Source: a bacterium
GTDB taxonomy: Bacteria; Cyanobacteriota; Vampirovibrionia; Obscuribacterales; Obscuribacteraceae
Assembly (NCBI GenBank): GCA_018062085.1
Contig: JAGOSY010000021.1
Coordinates: forward strand, 1 to 64,000
Length of the DNA: 64,000 bases
Direction of reading: 5' to 3'
Part shown: piece after piece, positions 25,754-35,003 of the stretch
How the letters are laid out: each line of letters opens with the position of its first letter
How positions within the stretch are numbered: the first letter of the stretch is position 1
Position numbers and translations under genes: made by a program
The notes under the pieces: model-generated
Told to the model about the DNA's origin: nothing
The model's database searches: none
What the model saw: the letters and a program-made list of their open reading frames with translations, nothing else

Positions 25754-27295
25754 TTAATGCGGCCTTGCCGGCTTGGCCAATGCCAACATCGCCCCTAGTG
25801 AATTGCAGTCATCCGGAACCGAGCCAACGCCCACCGAAGCAACCACAGGGCTGCCACCAAATTGAGAGCTAAGCGGGGTAGTCATGAGCATTTCAGCCAT
25901 ACGACCAGCAAAATTGCGAGCAGAGGTGCTTTCGGTTTCTGGCAACAGCAAGGCAAATCCAGAAGCTTCATAATGAGCAAATGAATCAGTCTTGCGCTTC
26001 ATTTTATTGACTCTCTCAGCAACTTCTCGAATAGCTCCAAGGGGAAGCGGCAACGACGGACTAGCAGGGTCGGCAGAGCGAATACAGAGTTCTAGCAAAA
26101 TCACCGAAACCGGTCGGCCAAAACGTTCGAAGCGATGAAATTCTCGCTCTAATAGATAAAGAAAAGCTTGCTGCGAGTATATGCCTGTATCTTCACGCCG
26201 CAAAGAGCGCTCTGCTTCACGAGCTTGATTCCAGTCAATTTCTGCCTCTTGCATAGGCTTCTCCGACGAATCAGGAAGCTCGTCGGCAAACGTAACCAGA
26301 TTGCAAGTGGCAAAGTTAAATATTATCGGCACCCACTTCTGCTTGCTGACATTGCACTTACGCAAGATATCGATTAGTCGACTTTTGTTATCAATTAGCT
26401 GATACATGCGCTTTTGCAAAGCCATATCGGCCCCTGTGCCTTTCTCCAGCAACTGCTCAAAAAGCTGCTCCGTTATAGATGGATGATTGCGCAGCAAATA
26501 ACTTTCATCTCGTATATTTTTCTGCTTGAGCAATTGCCGCTGGTCGTCAAGGGCCGCACCTTCCATCAACATCATGTCGAGGCGTTTTCTAATGGTTACG
26601 GTTTCAAACTTGGCCTCTGGATAAAAGCGAAATTCACCTTCTTCCCAACCAACCAGCTCAATCAGAGCTGACGAACCCTCTAGACTGCCGAGAGTGCAAT
26701 GAATTGGATTACCATCATCAAAATAAACAGTAGCGTTTTCACTCGTGGTCTCAACTTCAAGCCGTCCAGTACCCTTGCTCATGCCAACAGATTGCAGCAC
26801 ATTCGGCATCTGCATATTCTCTAAGTTACCTTCTAAGGTAGCTTTACCGCGAACGCGACCGCTGGTCGACTGACTGTCGAAGCTCTGCGTAACGGCCTGT
26901 TGATTCTGAGAAACCACTTCTAAGGCAGGAAATTGGGCTGTAATTAACTGGTGAATAAAAGCCGGATCTGAAGAAACTTGTTCCCAGACGAGCATCAAGT
27001 TGCCCCGATCGCTCCGATACAGGGCCCAGTGATAATCGCCCTTGCCCCGATCTTTGAAAACAGCCAACGACAATTCTTCAGGAGCATCACCAAAGGGGAG
27101 CTGGGTGGTATGACCCGGTTCCTTGAGGCTCGCAGCCAACATGTTTTGCAATTGTTTGAGTGAAGGCAAGCTGATCTGCTTAGGCAGATTGGTTATGCTC
27201 CGCTCTTCGGGCTTCTTTCCAAGCACGCTCTGTTTATCCAATAACCTATGAAGTTCTAGTTTCCAACGCCAACATATTTGATTACTGTCGCCCAA
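25754..27295 (-). CDS. PATAN (DUF4388) protein with degenerate GGDEF-like domain
   Basis: The 513-residue protein contains a DUF4388/PATAN domain at about 152-252 (LEGNLENMQMPNVLQSVGMSKGTGRLEV, split here for length as LEGNLENMQMPNVLQ and GTGRLEV). The C-terminal 150 residues resemble a GGDEF domain (SQQAFLYLLEREFHRFERFG, FALLLPETES), but the signature is replaced by EASGF, so it should not make cyclic-di-GMP. The first about 140 residues form an unassigned domain. PATAN domains are typical adaptors in cyanobacterial and delta-proteobacterial signalling. The start is TTG at 27295 without a clear RBS and is uncertain. A regulatory or scaffold role is likely. Confidence 0.75.
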   Translation of the reverse strand: MGDSNQICWRWKLELHRLLDKQSVLGKKPEERSITNLPKQISLPSLKQLQNMLAASLKEPGHTTQLPFGDAPEELSLAVFKDRGKGDYHWALYRSDRGNLMLVWEQVSSDPAFIHQLITAQFPALEVVSQNQQAVTQSFDSQSTSGRVRGKATLEGNLENMQMPNVLQSVGMSKGTGRLEVETTSENATVYFDDGNPIHCTLGSLEGSSALIELVGWEEGEFRFYPEAKFETVTIRKRLDMMLMEGAALDDQRQLLKQKNIRDESYLLRNHPSITEQLFEQLLEKGTGADMALQKRMYQLIDNKSRLIDILRKCNVSKQKWVPIIFNFATCNLVTFADELPDSSEKPMQEAEIDWNQAREAERSLRREDTGIYSQQAFLYLLEREFHRFERFGRPVSVILLELCIRSADPASPSLPLPLGAIREVAERVNKMKRKTDSFAHYEASGFALLLPETESTSARNFAGRMAEMLMTTPLSSQFGGSPVVASVGVGSVPDDCNSLGAMLALAKPARPH

Positions 27296-27368
27296 ATTCT
27301 AACAACAGCAAGCTTACGCCTATCTACCTTTTACCCGCTTTTATGCGAACTACAAATTTTGTTTGTCC

Positions 27369-28094
27369 TCAAGCTTCAAGAGCAGGCAAAACTTCGCCTA
27401 TAGCTAAGGCCCTGACATCAACCACCGAACCAGTATCTCGAGCTAAATTAAGCAAGTCAGACGACTGATAACGAAAGAAGACTTGATCTTTAAGAGGTTG
27501 CCAATGCATAGGCACCAATCTCGCAGCCTTGACTTCTTCAGCGATTCGCAACGCTTCTGCTGGCTTAGCCGTGGCGTATTTGCCACCAATAGGCAATAGT
27601 GCAGTATGGACTATTTTTCCTGCTAATGATTGCGCAATAAGTGGCGTATAAACTGTGGCACCAGCATGGTAATAGCCAGCAAAATAGTAGCCGTTGACCG
27701 GTTTACCCGGAGCCCGACTGCGAGCAAATAAGGCCATGATCGTCTTGCCGAGGCGATTAAGTGGATGGTGAGCGGGAATGGCTAAAATCTCCAGGCCCTT
27801 GAAAACGATTGTCTCGCCATGGTCAATGGCAATAAGTTTATCTAAAGGAATTTTGCGCCGCTTGTGCAGCCAGTGCATCAACTTAGCTGGTCCCGCGAAA
27901 TGACAGCCCCAAGTGTCATAAAGTTTGCGTGCCATCAAAGCACCGTGATCAAAGTGCCCATGAGAGAAAAGCACAAGATCACCTTGAGGCAATTTGGCTA
28001 GATCTACTGGCGCTTGTAAATAGGGATCGCTATAGATACAAAGGTTGCCAATTTCAAACTTGACTGCGCTATGTCCTAGAAAGGTTAGATTCAA
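27369..28094 (-). CDS. Metal-dependent hydrolase, UPF0173 (UlaG-like metallo-beta-lactamase fold)
   Basis: The 241-residue protein begins MNLTFLGHSAVKFE, typical of UPF0173. It has the metal motif LFSHGHFDHGALMARKL (HxHxDH form), a further His in IPAHHPLNR, and LLPIGGKY near the end. Members hydrolyse phosphoester, lactone or similar bonds; the substrate here is unknown. It is divergent from the GH-like gene, 69 bp away. Confidence 0.88.
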   Translation of the reverse strand: MNLTFLGHSAVKFEIGNLCIYSDPYLQAPVDLAKLPQGDLVLFSHGHFDHGALMARKLYDTWGCHFAGPAKLMHWLHKRRKIPLDKLIAIDHGETIVFKGLEILAIPAHHPLNRLGKTIMALFARSRAPGKPVNGYYFAGYYHAGATVYTPLIAQSLAGKIVHTALLPIGGKYATAKPAEALRIAEEVKAARLVPMHWQPLKDQVFFRYQSSDLLNLARDTGSVVDVRALAIGEVLPALEA

Positions 28095-28163
28095 AGCACT
28101 TCTCCAGAGGACTCCTCTTAGTACAATCAGAGCCTATCAATTATCCATACCCTTTCAGGTTCT

Positions 28164-29792
28164 ATGACAATGAGAAGACCGCTAATTTTTCTTTCAGGCC
28201 TCCTAGCTCTCACGCCAATTGTATCCGCAACTTGCGGTTGGATGACAAATGCGGCAGAAGCTACCCCCCAGCCCAAGGAATGGGTCAAGTATTTGAACCC
28301 AATGCCGCGCAAAAACTACAGCTTGAACGAAAGTCAAGATAGAGCAATTAAGAAGAAAGGTTTCAAAAGTGTGGCGATTGCTGGGGCGAAACCAGTTGCC
28401 AATCGAGAATTAGGCTTTTTTGCCCTGCTCGATACTGCCACCGTAAATAGTGAACTAACTAACAGCACTGGCATGATCGACAAGCTCCTTGACAAACCGG
28501 AAGTTAACGGTCTTTCAGTGATCATCCCTTGGCGTGACTTAGCGCCAGAAGAAGAAAAATACGATTGGTCAAAAATCGAAAAACTACTAGCTATTTGCAA
28601 GCAGAAAAATAAAACACTGATTCTCAGAGTATCAACTTGTGGCAGCGATAACTCGGCTGAGTCAGACACACCAAGCTGGATCTACGAAGCGGGAGTGAAA
28701 TCAATCACCTACAAAGGAACTGATGGCAAAGACCATAAGATGCCAATTTTCTGGGATACAACCTACTTAGCTAAATGGGGCAACTTCGTTGCCGACCTTG
28801 GTGCGAAGTTTGACAAGAACGAATCGCTACACAGCGTCGGCATTACCGGCGGTGGCATTCTCGGCGGCACTCCCGTGGTTCCAGAGATGAGTCAACCAGT
28901 CAACAAAGAAACCTACAAGGTACTGCAAGACCAATTGACAAAAGATCATGGCATGAGCCAAAGACAATTGGTCGAGCACTGGAAATATGTCGCAGACATT
29001 TTCCCCAAAGCTTTTCCCACGGCCCGTCTCAATTTTGACATTGATCCAACCACACCAAATCGGGCCGGCCAAGACAGCCTTGATGAAATTTCAGACTATC
29101 TAGTTTATCGCTATGGTCAGCGCATTTATTTGACCAGACAAAATATTGCCGATGCCAAACATGGCTTTGACCAATATCGTGTATTGCTTAAGTTTCACGC
29201 TGACACTTTGACTGGTTATCAATTGCTACCGACTGTCACACCTGAAGAGATGACAAAACTAGCCAAGAATGCCTTAGATGATGGTGTCAGCTTTGTTGAA
29301 GTACCTCCATCCTTGCTTAATTCAGATCAAGAGCCCGTGAAGAAAGCCCTTGAAGATATTCGCTCGCACCTAGGCTACCAGCTGGTATCACAGAAGGTGA
29401 CCATTCCCGCTGAAGTCAAAGCCGGAGAAAAGCTCAAAGCATCGTTTACTTTCAGCAATCTCGGTGCCGCTGGCGCCCTTCGTCCAGTGCGCAATCTAGA
29501 TAGAGACGTGCCATCCTCTTATATTGTCCAAATCGAATTGCGCGATGCTAGCGGTAAAGCCATCGCCTTGATCAGACACACACCGGGCATGCCGACCAAT
29601 AAATGGAAGTCTGGTCAGCCCATTACCTGGGAATCCGAACTCGCAACCAAGTCAATTAAGCCGGGCGAATACACGGCCTATTTGTCTGTCATTGAGCCTG
29701 AAACAAAGCGCAAGCTGCAAATACTCAATGCGATTTCTGCTGACCCAAGCCCTGAAACTGCAGTGAATGTCGGCAAGCTCAAGGTGCAGTAG
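28164..29792 (+). CDS. Secreted glycoside hydrolase-like TIM-barrel protein with beta-sandwich tail
   Basis: The 542-residue protein has a signal peptide (about 5-30). The N-terminal part resembles a GH5/GH42-like or DUF4832-type barrel: NGLSVIIPWRDLAPEEEKYD followed by a helix and LILRVS is the usual beta2-alpha2-beta3 pattern. The C-terminal about 130 residues form a beta-sandwich (VKAGEKLKASFTFSNLGAAG, PGEYTAYLSV). I cannot place a definite pair of catalytic glutamates, so enzyme activity is unproven. It may act on extracellular or cell-wall glycans. A strong terminator follows at 29854. Confidence 0.65.
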   Translation: MTMRRPLIFLSGLLALTPIVSATCGWMTNAAEATPQPKEWVKYLNPMPRKNYSLNESQDRAIKKKGFKSVAIAGAKPVANRELGFFALLDTATVNSELTNSTGMIDKLLDKPEVNGLSVIIPWRDLAPEEEKYDWSKIEKLLAICKQKNKTLILRVSTCGSDNSAESDTPSWIYEAGVKSITYKGTDGKDHKMPIFWDTTYLAKWGNFVADLGAKFDKNESLHSVGITGGGILGGTPVVPEMSQPVNKETYKVLQDQLTKDHGMSQRQLVEHWKYVADIFPKAFPTARLNFDIDPTTPNRAGQDSLDEISDYLVYRYGQRIYLTRQNIADAKHGFDQYRVLLKFHADTLTGYQLLPTVTPEEMTKLAKNALDDGVSFVEVPPSLLNSDQEPVKKALEDIRSHLGYQLVSQKVTIPAEVKAGEKLKASFTFSNLGAAGALRPVRNLDRDVPSSYIVQIELRDASGKAIALIRHTPGMPTNKWKSGQPITWESELATKSIKPGEYTAYLSVIEPETKRKLQILNAISADPSPETAVNVGKLKVQ

Positions 29793-29853
29793 CTTTGGTA
29801 AGGATTAGAGAGTCTAAAAAACTTCCAGTGAACTGATCCAAGAAATTTCAAGA

Positions 29854-29893
29854 AAGCCTGGTATCAAAGCCCTGTCACGATATCAGGCTTTTT
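29854..29893 (+). terminator. Rho-independent terminator after the GH-like gene
   Basis: AAGCCTGGTATC (29854-29865) pairs with GATATCAGGCTT (29879-29890) with one G-T wobble, followed by TTTTTC. It lies 62 bp after the stop. Confidence 0.85.
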
Positions 29894-29982
29894 CTTAGTC
29901 TATGAAAAATTAAGATGGAACTATCGCTGTCTCTCCCCCGTCTGACCATCGACACGGTCAAAGACGCGGTAAAGGAAACAGT

Positions 29983-30309
29983 ATGATGAATAGTAAAATT
30001 TTAAAACAAGCTAGTACATTGATGGCGCTCCTAGCCGTGGCAGGCATTGTATTTTCTGCTCCTGCACAGTCTAAAAACAATGACCAGCAGAAAGCTCTGA
30101 ATGCCATCGCAATGCAGAACTATTTAAATCAACAAGCTCAGAACGGGCCTCCACAGAACCAATATGACTTGAATATTTCCAACTTACAGAAGGGTGGCTA
30201 TCTGCCAGGTGGTACACCAAACTACAACTATGGCGCCAACAACAACAACAACAATGGTATTAACTACCACCGTCATGGTCACCGCAGACCCTATATCAAC
30301 CCAAACTAG
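29983..30309 (+). CDS. Small secreted Asn/Gln-rich protein
   Basis: The 108-residue product has a clear signal peptide (hydrophobic MALLAVAGIVFSAPAQS, cleavage about residue 30). The mature part of about 78 residues is rich in Asn, Gln, Tyr and Gly (QNGPPQNQYDLN, NYNYGANNNNNNG) and ends in a His/Arg patch (HRHGHRRP) that could bind metal or nucleic acid. A GGAAA-type RBS lies upstream. It is bounded by terminators on both sides, so it is its own transcription unit. Function unknown. Confidence 0.75.
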   Translation: MMNSKILKQASTLMALLAVAGIVFSAPAQSKNNDQQKALNAIAMQNYLNQQAQNGPPQNQYDLNISNLQKGGYLPGGTPNYNYGANNNNNNGINYHRHGHRRPYINPN

Positions 30310-30464
30310 GCCAACGGATACAACACCGGTAGTCTCGGAACGAGAATTATCAACAAAATTAGAGGCTGGTAGGCCTCGGGTGATCAACTCCTAATGATCT
30401 TAACAATTGGGCACCACTAATCCCAAGCTCCAATAGCAAATTAGCGAACTAATAAGGGCCGGTA

Positions 30465-30500
30465 AAAGGAAAAAGCGTGTATATACACGCTTTTTCCTTT
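30465..30500. terminator. Bidirectional terminator, perfect 36-bp palindrome
   Basis: The arms 30465-30482 and 30483-30500 are exact reverse complements centred on GCGTGTAT/ATACACGC. A-rich 5' and T-rich 3' flanks give a U-tract in both directions. It separates the convergent genes ending at 30309 (+) and 30526 (-). Confidence 0.88.
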
Positions 30501-30525
30501 AGGCTAAATAAGAATCCAATCTATT

Positions 30526-31401
30526 TTAGTTTTTCCGACCACTGCCATCAGTCAGCTTTACTTCGCTGCCCGGAATTGCCGCAGAACCGGGAGTAATGGT
30601 TTCATCGAGCAACTTATTTTCTTCTTGCAACATACTCTCTGCCTTTGTTTTCTCAGACTTCAAAAGGGAGGCAATTTTCTTATCGTCTAGACAAAACTCG
30701 CTCTCCAATTCTTTTGCCTTTTTAGCATCACCACGTTTCACTAAAAGTACTATGTTTCGCGCTGCAACCATTTGGCTAAATTTTGGATCACCGTTGAAAT
30801 CTTTAGTGCGAATGATCGTAAGCGCTTGGTCATATGCCAATAAAGCCTCGCTAAATTTGCCAAAACGTTCATAGGCAAGAGCTCGATTAAAGTAAGTCAA
30901 AGCCCTAGTATCAGCACCTTCACCATCGTACTTCCTCAGACGCTCCCGCATTTCCTGAGTCTCACTATTGCCTATTCTTGAAACTGTAGACTCAAGAACA
31001 CCAAAACCACCATATCTATCAATCGGACTTATCCTATCCAACTGCGACTGAGCAATAGCTGGAGCAACATTAAAGCAACTCAGCAGCCAAGCAACGAGCA
31101 AACGAATCCGTAGAGCTGACTTGTCAATGATGCGCCTTGCTACGGAGCAATCCTTAGTCATGATTGTCCCGTCATTACGACGAAACAACTTCAAGCAAAG
31201 GTTACCAGCGCTGTTGGCGCTAAATAAGTCTTCAGCTTCCTTCGTAGTCATCTCTGAGAGATTATAGACGTGTAATTTACACATAGAGCAGGTTCTAACT
31301 CTGGCCGAACCCACCATATCTTTCCAATCGACGCGGCATGGTGAGACAATGGCCACAGCATCTAAAAGAATCCGAAAATCAGACATAGTGCGGTTTCTCA
31401 T
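30526..31401 (-). CDS. Membrane protein with N-terminal five-Cys domain and TPR-like repeats
   Basis: The 291-residue protein begins with a compact domain (about 18-88) with Cys22, Cys38, Cys41, Cys69 and Cys85 and the pattern PC-x(3)-W-x-x-M-x-G, C-x-x-C-x-x-x-VYNLS-x-MT-x-x-EA, RRNDGT-x-x-TKDC. I recall this arrangement recurring in unrelated membrane proteins of several phyla, where it resembles a zinc-ribbon; I cannot name it. A TM helix follows at about 98-116. The remainder has TPR-like pairs (ALTYFNRALAYERFGKFSEA). Starts at 31401 or 31386 are both possible. Function unknown. Confidence 0.7.
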   Translation of the reverse strand: MRNRTMSDFRILLDAVAIVSPCRVDWKDMVGSARVRTCSMCKLHVYNLSEMTTKEAEDLFSANSAGNLCLKLFRRNDGTIMTKDCSVARRIIDKSALRIRLLVAWLLSCFNVAPAIAQSQLDRISPIDRYGGFGVLESTVSRIGNSETQEMRERLRKYDGEGADTRALTYFNRALAYERFGKFSEALLAYDQALTIIRTKDFNGDPKFSQMVAARNIVLLVKRGDAKKAKELESEFCLDDKKIASLLKSEKTKAESMLQEENKLLDETITPGSAAIPGSEVKLTDGSGRKN

Positions 31402-31490
31402 CGGAAGCAGAAGGCTAGCGGCAAATCACGCCACTAGCACTCAGCTATACTATGCTCAAAACCTCCCAGGTGAACACGCTCACTAGATTC

Positions 31491-34298
31491 CTAAATATTA
31501 TTTCTCCAAAACGAATCAGCATCACTATTATTCTGACTATCAAAATTGGCTGGAGCACACAGCTTCACTTGATCTAAATAGCCTAGAGTTAGCCGCGCAA
31601 CAGAGGCCAGTTCGCGGGTAGACAAATTAGTTCCATTGGTGTTGAGCAAAGAAGACAAGGCCGGTAAGATCTTATCAACCAGCAAGAACGCAACATCCGG
31701 GTGAGAATCGACCACTTGATTCAAGCCAGACAGAGCCAAAAGAGCAGTTTCGATTTTACTCAACTCCACAAGTTCGAAGCTCCAGTCAGCGCCACCATTT
31801 TCCAAAACTCGAAGCAACGACTCAATTGCTTGCTGAAAGCGCTCAATCAAAGCTAAAAGTTCGCGCCAATCTTTATCAAGATTAGCTTGATTAGTAGCCC
31901 AAGAGTTACTAGCGTCGCTAGACTGTTGCGACTGGTTAGCCTCTTGTGGCGCACCCATTGCCTCGAAAATCATTTCGATAGATTCATCTGATTCAGGCGC
32001 TCTTGAACGCCCTAACATATTCGAGATCTTGCCAAATAATCCAGAATTTGCAGGTGGCGAATTTGCCTGTGGACAAGCTGGACTTGGCGGAATGGCTCCT
32101 GGAGCGCCGAAGGAATTGCTCGAACCAGATACCGAACCAGTACTAGGAGCTGCTGCCCCCCAACCACCACCAGCACTAACAGCACCAAATGAACCTGTAT
32201 CTGTTTGACCAAAGGCCTGGCAAGGCGCTGGTGAAGAAGGCCGGGCCATAGATTTCAATCTCACAGAGGAACTAGGTTGTGCGGCTCCCCATCCACTTGC
32301 GGCTGGAAGTGCTTGCCACTGAGCTGGTGCCTCCACCGGTTGTACGACCTTACGCAGGTCTCCGCTTTTATTGGCTATCTCACTGTGATCAATGGCCAAG
32401 AAAGCAGTAAAGCGCGTCAGTAAACTGTGAGCTACAGACAATTCCACAATTTCACGCTCGTAAATTCGGCCGTCTTTTGCCCCGGCATCGCGCATTAAAT
32501 CTTCTAGTTCGCTAATGCGCGCTTTAGCATAAAGTTGTGGGAGAGCGGCATTATCAGTAACTGTCAAAGAAATTCTCTCTTTGTACTTGTCACCATTAGC
32601 GAGGCGACCGACAACTTCGACACTAGTGGGCAGTTTATCGGGAGAACACTGAAAATAGATTGATACTGGCCGACCTTCAAACAAGTCTATTGTCTTCACC
32701 GGCGCGCAAGTCAACTTCTTCGGGTCAACAATCTGCAGGTCTGTAACTAACGGCACACCAATTTCGCGAGCAACATTAGTCAACGCTTTTTCTAAGGCAT
32801 CGCCCGGAGGAACCAGGGTGCAAGTACCCCCGCCCAAAGTTGCTAGTCTCTTCAAAAATCCGTCATTAACAGCAGTATCAACACCAACTGTGAACACGCG
32901 CGTAGTCTTGATACGACCCTGAATAGTTTTCAAAATATGAGACTCATCAGCCACTTCACCATCGGTAATCACAACTACAATCGCTTGCCTCTTGGCCTTC
33001 GACTTTGATTGTTCAATTTTGGGTGCATTGTCGATAGCATCGAAACACACTTCTAGGGCCCCTTGCATCTCAGTACCACCCCTTGCAGCAATGGAGCGCA
33101 AGTAGTCAACACCCCGTTCAATTGCTTTAAGAGAAGCAGGGAAAAATTTATGCTGCCCAACACTACTTTCAAGCCACTCAAATGAATTGTCAAAAGCACA
33201 AATGGCAAAGCGATCATCTGGACGCAAAGTGTTGAGCAAGATAATCAGTGAGCGCGTCGCAGACGTCATTTTTAGACCGCTCATCGAGCCCGAGCGATCT
33301 AGCAAGAAAACCACATCACGAGCCACAACTTTAGAGTTTTCTCTCTCTAGCGCCGGTGGATTGATTGAAACCATGCCATATTGAAAGGCTACGTCTTTCA
33401 TAAGCTTCGGCATATCACTAATCAAACCAACTGATGAAAGGTCACGGCCAGCCAGCTTCCACGACAGAACGAAATCGCGATCTAAGGGTTCATCATCATT
33501 GACCAAACCAACTTTTATGCCGGTCTTACCAAAGCCTGATTTTGTAGCGTGCTGTGAACAAACCATATCGGCGACTTGATCATCATCAGCCAGTTCGATA
33601 TTGACACTCAGGGTAAGACTAACTTTGGGGTCAAAACCTGGCGCCAAGCGCGGTGGGGTAATACGCGAGGCATCGCTGACTTTGTCAGTATCAAGCTCAA
33701 CACCATCACCGACACTTTCGCGATCTAGTGGCAGGCCAGCGACATAGCGCGGTGCCACCACCAGAGGAAGACGAATCTCAGTATGACCGCTGGCAAAATA
33801 AGTCAAACGCTCGCTATATACAATCGTGACAGTAATTTCTTCACCAGGCATAATATTGCCTACTTGAGCCGTGAAGACATCATCACGTTCTTGTTCCAGT
33901 ATGGCAGCCCGTTTACCTTCTTCAACGGCGGCCTGATACTCTTGTCTGGCAGCGGCGCGCTCTTTGACTACTCCTTCAATGGTGCGCTCACCCACTTGCA
34001 TCTGAAATTTACTAACAGACGAAGAGCCTGCCAAAGGGAAAATATATACTGCCTCGATTGGCTCTTTGAGCTCATTGACAAACTTTTGCACCACTTTTAC
34101 AGAAGCAATGCGGTCAACAACATTAGCCGAAACATCAACACTAGCAAGAGGCAGAGCTGGCCTACCGGCTTCTCTATTCTCGTTTTCGAACGAGCCAAAC
34201 AGGCGCCTAGGCTCAGAAAAGACATCAAGTCGCTCAAACTCTAGCAACGTGATTCTTTCAAATATTTGAGAACGTGCGGATCTTTCGCTATCACTCAT
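31491..34298 (-). CDS. VIT and von Willebrand factor A domain protein
   Basis: From the ATG at 34298 the protein is 935 residues; GGAG lies 7 nt upstream, better than the start six codons earlier. A VIT domain (about 50-180) includes VVQKFVNELKEPIEAVYIFPL. The VWA domain (about 325-505) has an intact MIDAS motif DRSGS in FLLDRSGSMSG. A Gly/Ser/Pro-rich stretch with repeated GWGAA follows, then a helical C-terminal region of about 120 residues. VIT-VWA proteins bind protein partners in a metal-dependent way; no signal peptide is visible, so it may be cytoplasmic. One base separates its ATG from the TGA of the MerR-like gene. Confidence 0.88.
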   Translation of the reverse strand: MSDSERSARSQIFERITLLEFERLDVFSEPRRLFGSFENENREAGRPALPLASVDVSANVVDRIASVKVVQKFVNELKEPIEAVYIFPLAGSSSVSKFQMQVGERTIEGVVKERAAARQEYQAAVEEGKRAAILEQERDDVFTAQVGNIMPGEEITVTIVYSERLTYFASGHTEIRLPLVVAPRYVAGLPLDRESVGDGVELDTDKVSDASRITPPRLAPGFDPKVSLTLSVNIELADDDQVADMVCSQHATKSGFGKTGIKVGLVNDDEPLDRDFVLSWKLAGRDLSSVGLISDMPKLMKDVAFQYGMVSINPPALERENSKVVARDVVFLLDRSGSMSGLKMTSATRSLIILLNTLRPDDRFAICAFDNSFEWLESSVGQHKFFPASLKAIERGVDYLRSIAARGGTEMQGALEVCFDAIDNAPKIEQSKSKAKRQAIVVVITDGEVADESHILKTIQGRIKTTRVFTVGVDTAVNDGFLKRLATLGGGTCTLVPPGDALEKALTNVAREIGVPLVTDLQIVDPKKLTCAPVKTIDLFEGRPVSIYFQCSPDKLPTSVEVVGRLANGDKYKERISLTVTDNAALPQLYAKARISELEDLMRDAGAKDGRIYEREIVELSVAHSLLTRFTAFLAIDHSEIANKSGDLRKVVQPVEAPAQWQALPAASGWGAAQPSSSVRLKSMARPSSPAPCQAFGQTDTGSFGAVSAGGGWGAAAPSTGSVSGSSNSFGAPGAIPPSPACPQANSPPANSGLFGKISNMLGRSRAPESDESIEMIFEAMGAPQEANQSQQSSDASNSWATNQANLDKDWRELLALIERFQQAIESLLRVLENGGADWSFELVELSKIETALLALSGLNQVVDSHPDVAFLLVDKILPALSSLLNTNGTNLSTRELASVARLTLGYLDQVKLCAPANFDSQNNSDADSFWRNNI

Positions 34299-34299
34299 T

Positions 34300-34833
34300 T
34301 CAATTCTCCGTTGCATTTGATAAAACCTTCAAAGCAATCTCAATGCGCTCTCTGAGGGCCTCGACACTGAGATTAGACCTGTATCCATCAGCTACCGTTA
34401 ACTTCAAACCGGGTTCCAAAATGATCTCGCGATAAAGACATGGCGCAGGCATGGCAGCCTGGGCGTGTTTTCGTTCTTTACTAGAAGAAGCTATCGACTG
34501 AAGCAAAGATTTAAGCTCGGTCTCAGTCAGGCCATAGAGCTTTTCTTGAACCCGGGCAAGAGGAAATTGCATGTTTTGCAAAGCTTTCACAGCAAGTAGT
34601 TGCAGAACATGGCGCTCACCATAACGAGCCTGCCGCCCATCTATAAAGGGACGGTCAAGCAAACCAAGAGTAGTGTAATAGCGGATAGTGCGGGCATCCG
34701 GCAAAGAGGAAACCCTCTGGTCTCTGGCAGCCGAGTCACTGATGCCATATTCTGCCTGCAAAAGCCTTGCCACCTCTTGAGATAGCTGCTCAAGGCTCAT
34801 TAATTCAGGATTTTTACTATACTCAGTGTTCAT
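34300..34833 (-). CDS. MerR-family transcriptional regulator
   Basis: The product is 177 residues from the ATG at 34833. The winged-helix region contains ARTIRYYTTLGLLDRPFIDGRQARYGERH in pieces typical of MerR (IRYYTTLGLLDRP, RQARYGERHVLQL), followed by a helix with MQFPLARVQEKLYGLTE. The C-terminal about 80 residues differ from metal or drug sensors and lack Cys ligands, so the inducer is unknown. It is followed immediately by the VIT/VWA gene, its likely target together with itself. The upstream promoter TTGACA-N17-TTGAAT overlaps a dyad. The message may be nearly leaderless. Confidence 0.85.
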   Translation of the reverse strand: MNTEYSKNPELMSLEQLSQEVARLLQAEYGISDSAARDQRVSSLPDARTIRYYTTLGLLDRPFIDGRQARYGERHVLQLLAVKALQNMQFPLARVQEKLYGLTETELKSLLQSIASSSKERKHAQAAMPAPCLYREIILEPGLKLTVADGYRSNLSVEALRERIEIALKVLSNATEN

Positions 34834-34834
34834 A

Positions 34835-34868
34835 ACAGTATTCAATCAAATTACTGTCATGCTGTCAA
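34835..34868 (-). promoter_or_regulatory. MerR-gene promoter with overlapping ACAGTA/TACTGT dyad
   Basis: On the minus strand TTGACA (34868-34863) and TTGAAT (34845-34840) are 17 bp apart. A perfect dyad ACAGTA (34835-34840), 11 bp, TACTGT (34852-34857) covers the spacer and the -10. The expected start of transcription is within a few bases of the ATG at 34833. The dyad is a good operator candidate for the MerR protein itself. Confidence 0.5.
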
Positions 34869-35003
34869 GGTGGCATCGGCCTGAATGAACTTAAGTGAAA
34901 GGGCAAAGGCAATCTCAACAGAGCCGAAGTTGCCCGGCCTGCCAAGAGTGTATATTTCACATGACATATTATTGATTGCCCCAACAGCCAAAGAGTCACA
35001 CCA

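Noticed and set aside
26978..27163. Open frame on the + strand inside the PATAN gene
   Set aside because: No RBS, no domain, and the opposite frame encodes a clear PATAN protein.
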